Shown piece after piece: positions 6,418 to 14,324 of a stretch of 64,000 nucleotides of DNA. A program made the translations under genes and the position numbers. Source of the DNA: a virus. Location of the stretch: the IMG/VR virus record IMGVR_UViG_3300045120_000303, positions 1 through 64,000 of that record. The stretch is one strand, 5' to 3'. Below the pieces are notes generated by a model. The model had not been told where the DNA came from. It did not search any database and worked only from the letters and a program-made list of their open reading frames with translations. Position 1 is the stretch's first letter, and each line of letters opens with the position of its first letter.

Positions 6418-7132
6418 GCCCAAGCCTCGACAGCCTCGACATGCGCCTATCCGGAGGTTCTCCCTTGGCCCACAGCTCCTGCCATTTCGCCAGGTAGGCG
6501 TCCTGCAGCGCTTGCATCGAGGGGAACCAATCGCCACCCGGCTTGAGGATCGAGCCATCGGGCCCGACGTGTCCCCACCAGGCATTCGACGCCGGCGCCT
6601 CCAGCAACAGCGCCGTGGATGTCTCCGGGGATCCGGCGATCCTCCACGCCGTGACATACATTTGCTTTAGCCAACAATTCTCGTGCGAGGGCGGCTGCGT
6701 CGCGTCGCGCGGTTCGACCGAAACCACCATGTGTTGTGCGGCCGCGGGGACATAGTGTGCCGGTTCGTTAACGATTATCGATGAGGCAGACGCAACCCCG
6801 ATCGAGCAATTGATCGGGTCTGATAGTTGCACGAGGAACTCTTCGTCTTCCTCGAAAACAGTGTCGCCGGCCACCGCCACTTCGATCGCCGCAGTGGTTT
6901 GGTCGATATCGAATGTAACGATACCGCTAGGCAGCGCACCGCCGACATAGTCCGCCGGTTCGGTGTCGCCTGCCAGCACCGTCCACGACGCGCTCGATAC
7001 CATGCTCTGATCGATCGAGCGCGTCACGGTGAAAGTGAACAACGTCTCGCCGGCGTCGCCTTCGACATGGCCGCTTTGGTCCGCCGCGATGTCGAGCCTG
7101 GGCATTGGCGCCCGCGGTGTTGTGCCGCTCAT
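6410..7132 (-). CDS. Calx-beta domain protein
   Basis: This 240-residue protein has residues ~20-115 resembling a Calx-beta domain: GxxGETLFTFTVTRS, W-x-V-x-x-G-x-x-P-A-D-Y, a G-x-V-T-F-x-x-x-Q-T core and an acidic EEDEEF loop suited to calcium. The C-terminal part (~130-240) is Trp-rich and unrecognised. Calx-beta domains usually serve adhesion or calcium binding on cell surfaces. It is encoded downstream of the radical-SAM-like gene with a 4-bp overlap. A structural or host-surface role is inference. Confidence 0.65.
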   Translation of the reverse strand: MSGTTPRAPMPRLDIAADQSGHVEGDAGETLFTFTVTRSIDQSMVSSASWTVLAGDTEPADYVGGALPSGIVTFDIDQTTAAIEVAVAGDTVFEEDEEFLVQLSDPINCSIGVASASSIIVNEPAHYVPAAAQHMVVSVEPRDATQPPSHENCWLKQMYVTAWRIAGSPETSTALLLEAPASNAWWGHVGPDGSILKPGGDWFPSMQALQDAYLAKWQELWAKGEPPDRRMSRLSRLGRG

Positions 7133-7971
7133 GCAGCTAGCTCCCTTTCATCAGCGTGATGGATCAAAGCAGGGCGAGCCCACCGTCGCTGAAATGCACG
7201 CCACTCCGGACCTGGCGCATACCGCATCTCCGCCGGCCGTTCTGGTCGCCACAGCATTGCCATCGGCGTGAAGCCGATTGAAACCATCTGATCGAGCCGC
7301 TGCTCCGCGGCAGTGAAGGTGTCTTTCGGATGTCCGATCAGCACATAGACGCGAAGCCGATGGGATTGCCGCGTGAACCCTGCAGCGAGCATTCGCCTTG
7401 CTGCGCTCTGCAATGTTTCGAATGCATCGCCTGGGTCATAAGCCCAGAACATATTCGGGCGCGGTTTGAGATCGGCCAGCAATCCGACCTGATAATCCTC
7501 CAGCGCCAACGCCTCCAGCCCACCGGTGAACTCAACGCGCCGCTTCTGCCCGCGCAGCATGGCGAACACCGCCTCGACATGCGGCCTCGGGCACGCCAGC
7601 AGGTTGTCATCGAGGACGTTCCATCCGGGGAATATCGGCAGCAGGTTCGGCGTCGGCCACTTGCGCCACACGCTGCAGAACCAGCACCGGCGTGGACAGC
7701 CGCGCGACGTGATCGTGTAGCCAGGTTTGACATACCGACCAGGGATAAATTCTAAACTGTCGTCCCCGTAGGCAACCCCGCCGATCTGCACCGGCGCCAC
7801 CCAGCGCCACTCCTCGGCAAGCCTCTCTGCGACAGGCTTATCCCACGTAAAGCTGACGGAGATATGCACCTCGTCCGCCTCCGCGAACATCGAGGGGGAT
7901 CCGACGAACGCAAGCTCATCGTCTGGCGTCGCTCGGGTGCGTCGAGGGAACACGCGGATGATGCGCGTCAT
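7129..7971 (-). CDS. Radical-SAM-like Fe-S protein
   Basis: This 280-residue protein contains TSRGCPRRCWFC, the CxxxCxxC 4Fe-4S motif of radical S-adenosylmethionine enzymes, with cysteines at about 92, 96 and 99. A downstream DDNLLA and a glycine-containing FTGGLEA fit the strand-helix repeats of the partial TIM barrel, and VYVLIGHPKDT lies late. The start at 7971 is chosen because it overlaps the upstream stop by 4 bp; a longer frame to 8004 exists. Substrate is unknown. Phage members of the superfamily exist but few have been characterised. Confidence 0.75.
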   Translation of the reverse strand: MTRIIRVFPRRTRATPDDELAFVGSPSMFAEADEVHISVSFTWDKPVAERLAEEWRWVAPVQIGGVAYGDDSLEFIPGRYVKPGYTITSRGCPRRCWFCSVWRKWPTPNLLPIFPGWNVLDDNLLACPRPHVEAVFAMLRGQKRRVEFTGGLEALALEDYQVGLLADLKPRPNMFWAYDPGDAFETLQSAARRMLAAGFTRQSHRLRVYVLIGHPKDTFTAAEQRLDQMVSIGFTPMAMLWRPERPAEMRYAPGPEWRAFQRRWARPALIHHADERELAA

Positions 7972-8138
7972 GTGTCGTCCGCCGCGACCGGCTCCACCTC
8001 GCACAGCGCGCCAGGAAAGCCCTGCTCCGTCTCGCTTTCCATCTGGTCAGCGCCGTCCTGCGTGATCCAGTAGGATGTCTCGATCGAGCCATCCGGCATG
8101 CGGCAACGACAACGCCATCTTGCCTCAGGCAGCGTCAT
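7968..8138 (-). CDS. Small hypothetical protein
   Basis: This 56-residue gene begins MTLPEARWRCRCRMPDG and ends in EPVAADDT. It overlaps both neighbours by 4 bp (ATGA), which strongly supports it despite its size. It has a CRC pair at the start and one further cysteine. Unknown role, co-translated with the radical-SAM-like protein. Confidence 0.6.
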   Translation of the reverse strand: MTLPEARWRCRCRMPDGSIETSYWITQDGADQMESETEQGFPGALCEVEPVAADDT

Positions 8139-8587
8139 CTGCAGGGCACCTTGACCGATCGCGGATCATCGCGACGCCCTGCTGTGGTGACGACACCGGT
8201 CCAAGTGCAGGCGGTGCAGTTGATGACATACTTGCCGATGCGCTTGGCCGGATATGGCAGGTCGAGACTGCAGGTCCGCGCCGCGCCGCGCGAGAAGTCG
8301 AGGTCGATGCCGTTCGGGAATTGTGGGTTCGGCGGCTGCGTCGGCTCGCGCCCCTCGTCGATCCATTCGGCATGCAGCGAGAGCGTTTTCTTGCCCCTTA
8401 CCGGCTCAAGCTCGACGCGTGCGATGGTGCCGGTGCGCGTCCGCCCGCCCTTCCCGTCAGGGGACATGATCGCTGCACCAGGCGCCTGCGTGGCGACCGC
8501 GCGAGCCTCGGCCTCGGGCCCCTCGAACAGGTTGAAGATCGACATGTCGTCGGTGTAGGCAATCACTCGCCAGTCATCCTCGCTCAT
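8135..8587 (-). CDS. Conserved alphaproteobacterial phage hypothetical protein
   Basis: This 150-residue protein ends in a segment (SLDLPYPAKRIGKYVINC, then TTAGRRDDPRSVKVPC) that I recognise as a recurrent pattern in small proteins of rhizobial and related phages. Two cysteines (CTAC) and a C-terminal Cys may bind zinc. Start at MSEDDWRV rather than 18 codons earlier. Function unknown. Confidence 0.65.
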   Translation of the reverse strand: MSEDDWRVIAYTDDMSIFNLFEGPEAEARAVATQAPGAAIMSPDGKGGRTRTGTIARVELEPVRGKKTLSLHAEWIDEGREPTQPPNPQFPNGIDLDFSRGAARTCSLDLPYPAKRIGKYVINCTACTWTGVVTTAGRRDDPRSVKVPCR

Positions 8588-9455
8588 CTGCAGGGCACTC
8601 CTCAAAATGGTCCGCCAGCCTCGCCATGCCGGCGCGGATCCGATCGCCGGCGACGGCGATCCTCATGCGACGCCAGGTCGCGTAGCCGCCCACAGAGCCG
8701 CCCAGAGCCACCCAGAGGACTGCCTCCCAGTGCAGCCTCCCGAGAGCCGCGGCGGCTTCCCGCGCCCGCCGGCAGGCCTCCAGGGACGCCGCGGAGATCG
8801 GCTTCCGGAGGAACGCCGCGGTCTGCACCGACAGCCCACCGGTCTGCCCCAGCGGCGGCGTGAGAGCCTCCAGGCTCGCGCGGAGCAGCTCCGCCGCTTC
8901 GAACTCCCTCGACGAGATCGAGCGGACGCGGAGCAGGGCGAGCAGCGGGTCCGCGCGCACCGCCCGCCGGATGACGCGCGACGGCTGGTCGGGATCCCGC
9001 ACGGTCGCCACCGACACGTCGGCCTCCCGGATCACCTGGCCGGCCGGGTTGATGACGGCCTCCAGGCGGATCGTCGGGCCGACGTCGACCTGGCCGTAGT
9101 GGTGCTGGGGCGGTTTCCGGCGGCGCTCGGTGCGGCGGGAGGCGGCGATCGCGAGGGCCATCCCAGAAGGCGACCCCCTCGTGGCGGGGCCTGGAGGGGG
9201 TCTACGCGGCTTCCGGGGTGCGGTCGGGTCTTTCGGCCACGGTCGGACCTCGACGCCGTGAGGCGCCTCCCCGGGCTGGAGGCGACGGCAAATGAGACGA
9301 AGGCGGGGGGACTGCAGCTCGCCGGCACGGCGGACCTGGGTCACCTCGACCACGCGGTAGAGCGCCCTGCCACCCGGCGAGCCGAGGATCATGCCGACCT
9401 CGATGCCCTCGGCCGACCGGCGGGAGCGGAGCGTGAGGATGCGTTCGCCGGTCAT
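8574..9455 (-). CDS. Hypothetical basic protein
   Basis: This 293-residue protein has an N-terminal beta-rich domain (VGMILGSPGGRALYRVVEVTQ), a Pro/Arg-rich linker (~75-120) and a helical C-terminal half with EFEAAELLRASLEAL followed by an Arg-rich helix. The C-terminal half weakly recalls helical DUF6456-type domains of alphaproteobacteria; I would not rely on that. GC and Arg content are higher than in neighbours. It overlaps the next gene by 14 bp. Confidence 0.55.
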   Translation of the reverse strand: MTGERILTLRSRRSAEGIEVGMILGSPGGRALYRVVEVTQVRRAGELQSPRLRLICRRLQPGEAPHGVEVRPWPKDPTAPRKPRRPPPGPATRGSPSGMALAIAASRRTERRRKPPQHHYGQVDVGPTIRLEAVINPAGQVIREADVSVATVRDPDQPSRVIRRAVRADPLLALLRVRSISSREFEAAELLRASLEALTPPLGQTGGLSVQTAAFLRKPISAASLEACRRAREAAAALGRLHWEAVLWVALGGSVGGYATWRRMRIAVAGDRIRAGMARLADHFEECPADERG

Positions 9456-9622
9456 TTTTCGCGGATGGCTCCATCGTTCTCAGCCACCCGGATCCAGTCC
9501 TCGACCTCGTCCTGCACGTTCTGCGCGAGCTGCATGATCATCTCCGGGGTGACCCCGGTGAAATCCGCGAGGAAGTATTCCGCCAACTCGAATGATTTCG
9601 GATCCACCATCATCAGCCCCAT
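9452..9622 (-). CDS. Small hypothetical protein
   Basis: This 56-residue acidic protein (MGLMMVDPKSFELAEYFL...) starts at the ATG overlapping the upstream stop at 9622-9624. Much longer in-frame extensions run antisense to neighbours and are rejected. Mostly helical; no known family. Confidence 0.6.
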   Translation of the reverse strand: MGLMMVDPKSFELAEYFLADFTGVTPEMIMQLAQNVQDEVEDWIRVAENDGAIREK

Positions 9623-9843
9623 CAGTTGCGCCTCAGCCTCACGAGCAGAGCGTCGTGAAACTGCATCACCTCGACGCGCAGCTTCCCAACCGAGACAGTC
9701 TCCTGCAGCGCCAGGGCGCTCCCAGCGCCGGCGAAAAATATCTGCCGCAGCCCAGGCGCCGACTCCTTGTCGACGCCGTGCTTCTCCAGCACCTCGCTGA
9801 AGTAGCTCGACCACTCCTCCTCCAGCGTCGAGTGAACCTTCAT
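9622..9843 (-). CDS. Small hypothetical protein
   Basis: This 73-residue protein starts MKVHSTLEEEWSSYF. Start and stop overlap adjoining genes by 4 and 3 bp. It has an amphipathic N-terminal helix and a beta-rich C-terminal third (SVGKLRVEVMQF). Function unknown. Confidence 0.6.
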   Translation of the reverse strand: MKVHSTLEEEWSSYFSEVLEKHGVDKESAPGLRQIFFAGAGSALALQETVSVGKLRVEVMQFHDALLVRLRRN

Positions 9844-10022
9844 GGCCGGATCGTTTCGGTGCCTACGCGCACGCACTCCACCAGCACGAGCGGCGGGTCG
9901 TGCAGCGCCAGCACCTCCGCTCGCGCATCACGCTGACGGACGAAGTCCATCACGCGGTGGTAGGTGAATTCCTCCTCGTCCCAGAGCAGCAACGTCGAGA
10001 ATGTCGATGGTGCGCCGTTCAT
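9840..10022 (-). CDS. Small hypothetical protein
   Basis: This 60-residue protein starts MNGAPSTFSTLLLWDEEEF and overlaps both neighbours by 4 bp. It has a beta-alpha-beta look (VLALHDPPLVLVECVRV). No family recognised. Confidence 0.55.
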   Translation of the reverse strand: MNGAPSTFSTLLLWDEEEFTYHRVMDFVRQRDARAEVLALHDPPLVLVECVRVGTETIRP

Positions 10023-10432
10023 CTCTCGTCTCCTGCAAGCGACGCCAGCGGCGGCAGCGTCGATGCGCCTCGGTGAAACCGCTGGGCCGGCTCTGGCTGT
10101 TCGCGCGGCACAATCGGAGAAGGCCGGTCGGGAAGGCCGCAGTGCCTGCGCTGCCGACTGATCGTCTCCTCCGAGCAGTTGAGCCGACGCCCCATCGCTT
10201 TGAACGACAACCCTTCCGCATCGAGTTGACGAAGCAATGCCTGTCTCTCCTCTGGCCACTGCGAGCCTCGTCGTCCGACCATAGCTAACCTCCCCAACGC
10301 GCACTCGCGCTCAAGACGGTGCAGGTATTCCAACAGCTCACGCATCCAGGCGCGGCCGATCATGACCACGGCAGGCGTCTCGCTCGCCGCGATAACTCCC
10401 TCGAAATCAGCGAGCCCCTCGGGTGGTTTCAT
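10019..10432 (-). CDS. GcrA-like helix-turn-helix protein
   Basis: This 137-residue protein has an HTH at ~59-99 that begins WPEERQALLRQLDAEGLSF and continues with a recognition-helix-like CSEETISRQRRHCGL. This resembles the N-terminal DNA-binding domain of GcrA, the alphaproteobacterial regulator that acts with methylated GAnTC sites, though the domain here is internal. An N-terminal helical segment (~1-55) precedes it. The start overlaps the upstream stop (ATGA). A transcriptional role is inferred; binding to methylated DNA is untested. Confidence 0.6.
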   Translation of the reverse strand: MKPPEGLADFEGVIAASETPAVVMIGRAWMRELLEYLHRLERECALGRLAMVGRRGSQWPEERQALLRQLDAEGLSFKAMGRRLNCSEETISRQRRHCGLPDRPSPIVPREQPEPAQRFHRGASTLPPLASLAGDER

Positions 10433-11115
10433 GCTGCCTTCGCTGCCTTCCGGCCGCGCCACTCGGTGAAGTCTGCCTTGAGCTGATCCAGTTGCGACGT
10501 GAGCTGCTCGATGCGCCGGGTCAGCGCGACAACTTCCGGGTCGGTGCGGATCGGGCCGTATGCGGCCTCGCGGATTTTAGCGACGATCGCCCACGGGATG
10601 TTCTCCGACTGCCCGATCACCTGGTCGCTCATGCCGTCGAGGTAAGTGCCCGTGCTGTCATCGAAGTGCTTGTCCAGCATCGTTCTAATTTTGATTCGCT
10701 CTTCGATCGTGGGCTCACGCGGATGCTGGTGCGATGCCATTGTCCCCCCTTTCTCGATTTCGATGACGGTCAACTGCGGTGGTGGTGCGCGTTGCGGCAC
10801 GACCAGCACAGGCCCGAGCGCGAGCGAGTCCTGTTCGGTTTTTTCAGGCGCCATGTCTTTGCGGCCCTTCCAATCGTTGAGACAGCGCGGGCAGTAACAC
10901 TTGTTGCGGTTGCGCGCGTCTGCAGCCCACCCGATGCGACGGCATCGAGCGACAAACCACTCGGCCGATTTGCCGGTGCCGCTGTTGGCAATGTCGAGGC
11001 AGTCCTGGCACTCGCTGCAAGTGAACCGCGCGACGCTGCGCTTACCGGCATCGCTGTGAATGAGCTTGAACGCGAAGCCGCGCTGCTCATTGTTGCGGCC
11101 GACTTTCTGAACCAT
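10429..11115 (-). CDS. Zinc-ribbon and coiled-coil protein
   Basis: This 228-residue protein has cysteines in a CSECQDC cluster (~35) and a later CYCPRC pair (~75), fitting a zinc-binding module, followed by a Pro-rich linker and a C-terminal coiled coil (VVALTRRIEQLTSQLDQLK). The start MVQKVGRNNEQRG overlaps the upstream gene by 29 bp. Likely nucleic-acid binding; specific role unknown. Confidence 0.6.
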   Translation of the reverse strand: MVQKVGRNNEQRGFAFKLIHSDAGKRSVARFTCSECQDCLDIANSGTGKSAEWFVARCRRIGWAADARNRNKCYCPRCLNDWKGRKDMAPEKTEQDSLALGPVLVVPQRAPPPQLTVIEIEKGGTMASHQHPREPTIEERIKIRTMLDKHFDDSTGTYLDGMSDQVIGQSENIPWAIVAKIREAAYGPIRTDPEVVALTRRIEQLTSQLDQLKADFTEWRGRKAAKAA

Positions 11116-11593
11116 CGCGCTTCCTCCCGTTCGGCAGCGGGTTGATCTGATCAAGCTGGGCCGGCGTGAGGTGCCGTGGCTGCGGCGCCATCGCGGACCC
11201 GGAGCGCTGGCCAAAGGGATCGCGCATGTTCCCGATGATCCGCTGCACGCAGTCGTGGACGTAGGCGACCTCCTCCTCGCTCGGTGGCACGCGGGGCTCG
11301 AGAGGCGGCGCCTCTTTCGGCTTCGCCAGCAGTGGCGGCATCGGGCGATGCTCGCGCCACCAGTCGCGTAGGTGGTTGTGTAGCTCGGGATATGTCGGGA
11401 AGCCTTTCACGCATGCCTTGGCGACATGGTTCAGACTTTCCTTGGTGAATGCGCCGTCTTCGAAGTCTGACATCAGCATCGGAAGAAAGGCGGCAAGCTT
11501 CATGTTTGCCTCCTCGCGCGAAATGCTGATCGCCGTCAGGATGCCCAGCGACACCGTCCACTCACGCGCAACGCCAACGTGCGTCTTCGTCAT
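11087..11593 (-). CDS. Hypothetical replication-associated protein
   Basis: This 168-residue protein starts MTKTHVGVAREWTVSL and overlaps the HNH gene stop by 4 bp. A helical N-terminal domain with FPTYPELHNHLRDWW is followed by a Pro-rich linker and a helical tail ending NGRKRDGSESRPQQ. Its position after DUF1376 and HNH genes suggests replication or recombination, possibly like a helicase-loader accessory; this is context only. Confidence 0.5.
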   Translation of the reverse strand: MTKTHVGVAREWTVSLGILTAISISREEANMKLAAFLPMLMSDFEDGAFTKESLNHVAKACVKGFPTYPELHNHLRDWWREHRPMPPLLAKPKEAPPLEPRVPPSEEEVAYVHDCVQRIIGNMRDPFGQRSGSAMAPQPRHLTPAQLDQINPLPNGRKRDGSESRPQQ

Positions 11594-12135
11594 CGCACAA
11601 CTCCATGCTCGGCGTTGTGACATTCGCGACAAAGCACAATCAGATCTGCCTCGCGCTCCGCTCCGAAGCGTCGATAGTCGAGATGATGAACGTCCAAGAA
11701 TCCGAAGTCTCGCCAGGAGCGGTTGCATCGCTGGCATATGCCGCCGCAACGCAACAGCTTGCGTCGCCGCAATTCCCGCCACCGGTCGCTTTGCAGGTAT
11801 TCAAGATAATCAATCCAGGGCGTCAGACGTTTGCCCCCGAAGTCATCCGCCAAATCAGCGATCGCCACCCCAAGCGCATTGCCCAGTGAGGAGCCTCCCT
11901 GCGGGCCGCTGATCTCCTCAAGCTCGTCTTTGTCCCAATTGCGTAGCGCGCGCTCTGTCGCCTCTGCTTGGCGAGCGGTGAGGTCATCATCAGACGCCGG
12001 TCGCCGCGGCCGACACTCGTTCGGCTTGATGGCGCCAGCCTCCCAGGCTGCACGACGAGCCGCCAGCAGATCGGGCTGCGCGTCAGAGGCGACCGACGAT
12101 GCTGACGATCTTGTCGTCTCGGATGTCTCGGTCAT
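11590..12135 (-). CDS. HNH endonuclease
   Basis: This 181-residue protein has a C-terminal HNH fold (~120-181): YLQSDRWRELRRRKL, CQRC zinc pair, DVHHLDYRRFG with the catalytic His pair, and LIVLCRECHNAEH with the second zinc pair and final His. The N-terminal ~110 residues are low-complexity and helical. Start MTETSETTRSS is internal to the longer frame and lies within the end of the DUF1376 gene (53-bp overlap). HK97-type phages often carry an HNH enzyme that assists terminase or DNA metabolism; it could also be a homing endonuclease. Confidence 0.8.
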   Translation of the reverse strand: MTETSETTRSSASSVASDAQPDLLAARRAAWEAGAIKPNECRPRRPASDDDLTARQAEATERALRNWDKDELEEISGPQGGSSLGNALGVAIADLADDFGGKRLTPWIDYLEYLQSDRWRELRRRKLLRCGGICQRCNRSWRDFGFLDVHHLDYRRFGAEREADLIVLCRECHNAEHGVVR

Positions 12136-12721
12136 CAACTTCCTCCTCTCCGATGATTGCCGCGCCGTGTTCGTTCCAAGCGTTCCTGTAGCGACCGTTT
12201 TCCTTCCTTTCCCCACCACCACCATTAACCCGCCCCGCCCGCCGTTTCCCCCCATCGGGGGGATTAAGGGGGGCTTCTCTGGTTGTTGGTTGTGGTTGTG
12301 GTTCTGTCGCGCGCGCGCGGACCCCCGCGCGTGAGTCTGCCATCGTTTGTGAATCGCATGTGCTATCGGCGGCCTTAGCATGTGCCATGTTCCAGCGCTT
12401 GTTAGCGCCTTGTTTTCCCGCACTTTGCTTGACTTCACGGATCGCATCGCAGCGTGCAATTTCAGCGTCGATTCTGCGATGTTTCCAGACACCATTTTCG
12501 TGCGTGAAAAGTGATGCCGCGGGACCACTTTCCCGACGCCATAAAGGCACGCTGATGCCGGCGATCCTGGCCAGCGACTTCTCGTCCTCGGGTAGCTCGC
12601 GGCGTTTGAAATAGTGCATGATGAGCCGCATGTAGATGCCATGCTGGAACGTGCTCAAGTGCATGGTGTCGGCCAGATAATCCCCGACATTAAAGCGCAT
12701 CCAGTGGTCGGTCGCGGACAT
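12083..12721 (-). CDS. DUF1376 (YdaU-like) protein
   Basis: This 212-residue protein has an N-terminal domain (1-~70: MRFNVGDYLADTMHLST, QHGIYMRLIMHYF, ARIAGISVPLWRR) matching DUF1376, a domain found in phage replication regions in place of lambda O-like initiators. The C-terminal half is low-complexity, basic and Asn/Pro-rich. The start codon overlaps the stop of an 18-codon mini-gene. Likely DNA-binding replication protein; the domain's biochemistry is unknown. Confidence 0.75.
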   Translation of the reverse strand: MSATDHWMRFNVGDYLADTMHLSTFQHGIYMRLIMHYFKRRELPEDEKSLARIAGISVPLWRRESGPAASLFTHENGVWKHRRIDAEIARCDAIREVKQSAGKQGANKRWNMAHAKAADSTCDSQTMADSRAGVRARATEPQPQPTTREAPLNPPDGGKRRAGRVNGGGGERKENGRYRNAWNEHGAAIIGEEEVDDRDIRDDKIVSIVGRL

Positions 12722-12777
12722 CAAGAGATGCCTGCGAGGCAAATGACGACCGCAGCGATGACGATCCAGACTTTCAT
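12721..12777 (-). CDS. 18-residue membrane micropeptide
   Basis: MKVWIVIAAVVICLAGIS is a single hydrophobic segment. Its ATG overlaps the stop of the gene at 12774-13076 and its TGA overlaps the ATG of the DUF1376 gene, so it is locked into the translational coupling chain. It could be a membrane peptide or merely a coupling ORF that delivers ribosomes to the next start. Confidence 0.45.
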   Translation of the reverse strand: MKVWIVIAAVVICLAGIS

Positions 12778-13076
12778 GCCGTCTGCTCCGGTAGGTCGAA
12801 CGGGCAATCGCGGGTGCTGTAGATGCGACCGGTCGAGCGCACGCGAATGGCGAGGTGATCCCTCGCACGACCTCTGGTGCCGCGGCGTACCTCCAGCATC
12901 TTCTGGCGACGGAGCCACTCGATAGCCTGCGCCAGGCGATAGGGGTCGACCGGCTCGCACTGCGGCATCTCTAAGCAGATGTCCGGAAGCCGCGGGATCT
13001 CGCCTTCCGGTTTCTCAACCAGCCATCCGTAGAACGCCATGGCGGCGCGATGCGTCCATGATCGATCGGAGGTCAT
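12774..13076 (-). CDS. Hypothetical winged-helix-like protein
   Basis: This 100-residue protein has helices with the pattern DPYRLAQAIEWLRRQKMLEVRRG, reminiscent of a winged helix in small phage replication proteins, and ends with a short acidic tail. 4-bp overlaps on both sides. Function unknown. Confidence 0.6.
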   Translation of the reverse strand: MTSDRSWTHRAAMAFYGWLVEKPEGEIPRLPDICLEMPQCEPVDPYRLAQAIEWLRRQKMLEVRRGTRGRARDHLAIRVRSTGRIYSTRDCPFDLPEQTA

Positions 13077-13513
13077 GCTGCGCTCCGCCGTTCTGCATTC
13101 CAGGCCTCTAATGCGTCAGCATGCTTTAGCAACGCCTTCCCACCCCGGCGCATTCGGGCGACGTTGTATTGGACGTCGGCTTCCGTCAGTAGGTCACGCA
13201 GCGCATAGATAGGCTCGTCTCTTGTTGGTGGTCGCGGGTAGCGTTCCTGCAGCGTCTCGGGGAACATGTCGTCCTCACCTTCAACGCTCGCCTTCGCCCT
13301 GGCGTAAGGATCGTGAGCGCGCCTCAGCTTTTGGCGCGCGATTTGCCTGACCTCTAAGTGACATCCGACGTAGCCGAGGAGATGTAATGAACGTGAGAAC
13401 TCAATCTCCGCCATCACCTGTGTCGCGATCCACGATGGGCTGACCTCGCCTACGAGGCGATAATCATCGATCACCTTCTGCACGGCGGCGTATAGTTGCT
13501 CCTCTGCTGTCAT
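13073..13513 (-). CDS. Hypothetical helical protein
   Basis: This 146-residue protein begins MTAEEQLYAAVQKVIDDY and is largely helical. A Pro/Arg-rich acidic linker at ~80-100 separates N-terminal and C-terminal helical domains. Overlaps neighbours by 4 bp. No family recognised. Confidence 0.6.
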   Translation of the reverse strand: MTAEEQLYAAVQKVIDDYRLVGEVSPSWIATQVMAEIEFSRSLHLLGYVGCHLEVRQIARQKLRRAHDPYARAKASVEGEDDMFPETLQERYPRPPTRDEPIYALRDLLTEADVQYNVARMRRGGKALLKHADALEAWNAERRSAA

Positions 13514-14112
13514 GGGTTGATCCTCCCCAACCAGGCCGCGACGCGCGGCGCTAACTCTTTGGCGGTTGTTTGCATGTGGCCGAGCATGCCATCCACGACC
13601 TCGTTAGGATCGAGATCGAGTAACCCATCACGTTCGAAGTCTCTCAGTCTGCCCCAGAGCCAAAGCGCTTCTGGTCCGACCTTGTCCTTGGGTTCGGGCT
13701 GTGCGTGCGCCGCGATGATGCCGTTGGTCGTCGGACGCTCGCTCTGCAATTCCTTTTCAAATAGATCGGGCGGAACGGCGGCAAGCTTCTGCCATTGCGA
13801 GGACTGATCGCGAGTTATGCCAAGGTCGGCGAGCGGTTGAGGATGTGTGGCGTCACGCGACACATCCTTGTGTTGATTGCTGCCGCGTGGTGTCGCCTTC
13901 TCGCGCTCGCGGAGCAATTCACCGCACTTGCGTTCGGCGCGAAGCCTGATCTCACATGCTTGGCGCTCTGCCTCGATGTTCTTTGCCTGTCGTGCATAGG
14001 TTTCGATCGCTCGCGCCTTGTTGCGAATATCCTTCACTTCATCGACTGCGTACGCGGCTGCGATGGCGCTGCACATTGCGTCATAGCGGACCAAGGTCGT
14101 TGTGCCGCTCAT
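13510..14112 (-). CDS. Phage regulatory-type helical protein
   Basis: This 200-residue protein has an N-terminal region (YDAMCSAIAAAYAVDEVKDI, KARAIETYARQ, EAERQACEIRLRAERKCGELL) matching a widespread phage protein type found near methylases and replication genes. A possible HTH follows at ~96-118 (LADLGITRDQSSQWQKLAAV). Function has not been established; a ParB- or regulator-like role is often supposed. Confidence 0.7.
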   Translation of the reverse strand: MSGTTTLVRYDAMCSAIAAAYAVDEVKDIRNKARAIETYARQAKNIEAERQACEIRLRAERKCGELLREREKATPRGSNQHKDVSRDATHPQPLADLGITRDQSSQWQKLAAVPPDLFEKELQSERPTTNGIIAAHAQPEPKDKVGPEALWLWGRLRDFERDGLLDLDPNEVVDGMLGHMQTTAKELAPRVAAWLGRINP

Positions 14113-14324
14113 GCTGCCACCTCATTGCTCAACAGCCCTGCATGCCACATGCATAAATTCCGATCCGGCTGGGCACGCTGCAGGAGGATCCCGGCCTCGC
14201 GCTTCGCCTCGCTGCCGACGCTGACGACGACCGCTGCAGCGCCGCAGCGGCACCGCCTTTTTGCAAACCGCGTGGCGAGTTGCGTCTGATAGGATTTCAG
14301 CTCGGATGTTTGCGCGGGGGTCAT
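14109..14324 (-). CDS. Small zinc-binding-like protein
   Basis: This 71-residue protein starts MTPAQTSELKSYQ. It has a CRCG pair and a later Cys-x-x-His (CMWH), possibly one zinc site. 4-bp overlaps on both sides. Unknown role. Confidence 0.55.
   Translation of the reverse strand: MTPAQTSELKSYQTQLATRFAKRRCRCGAAAVVVSVGSEAKREAGILLQRAQPDRNLCMWHAGLLSNEVAA

Noticed and set aside
6436-6453. Another copy of the dispersed repeat (ACATGCGCCTATCCGGA)
   Set aside because: It lies inside a gene, differs at several core positions and lacks the C run.
8607-9800. 397-residue rightward ORF
   Set aside because: It is antisense to a chain of leftward genes with 4-bp overlaps, and has the biased composition of a shadow frame.
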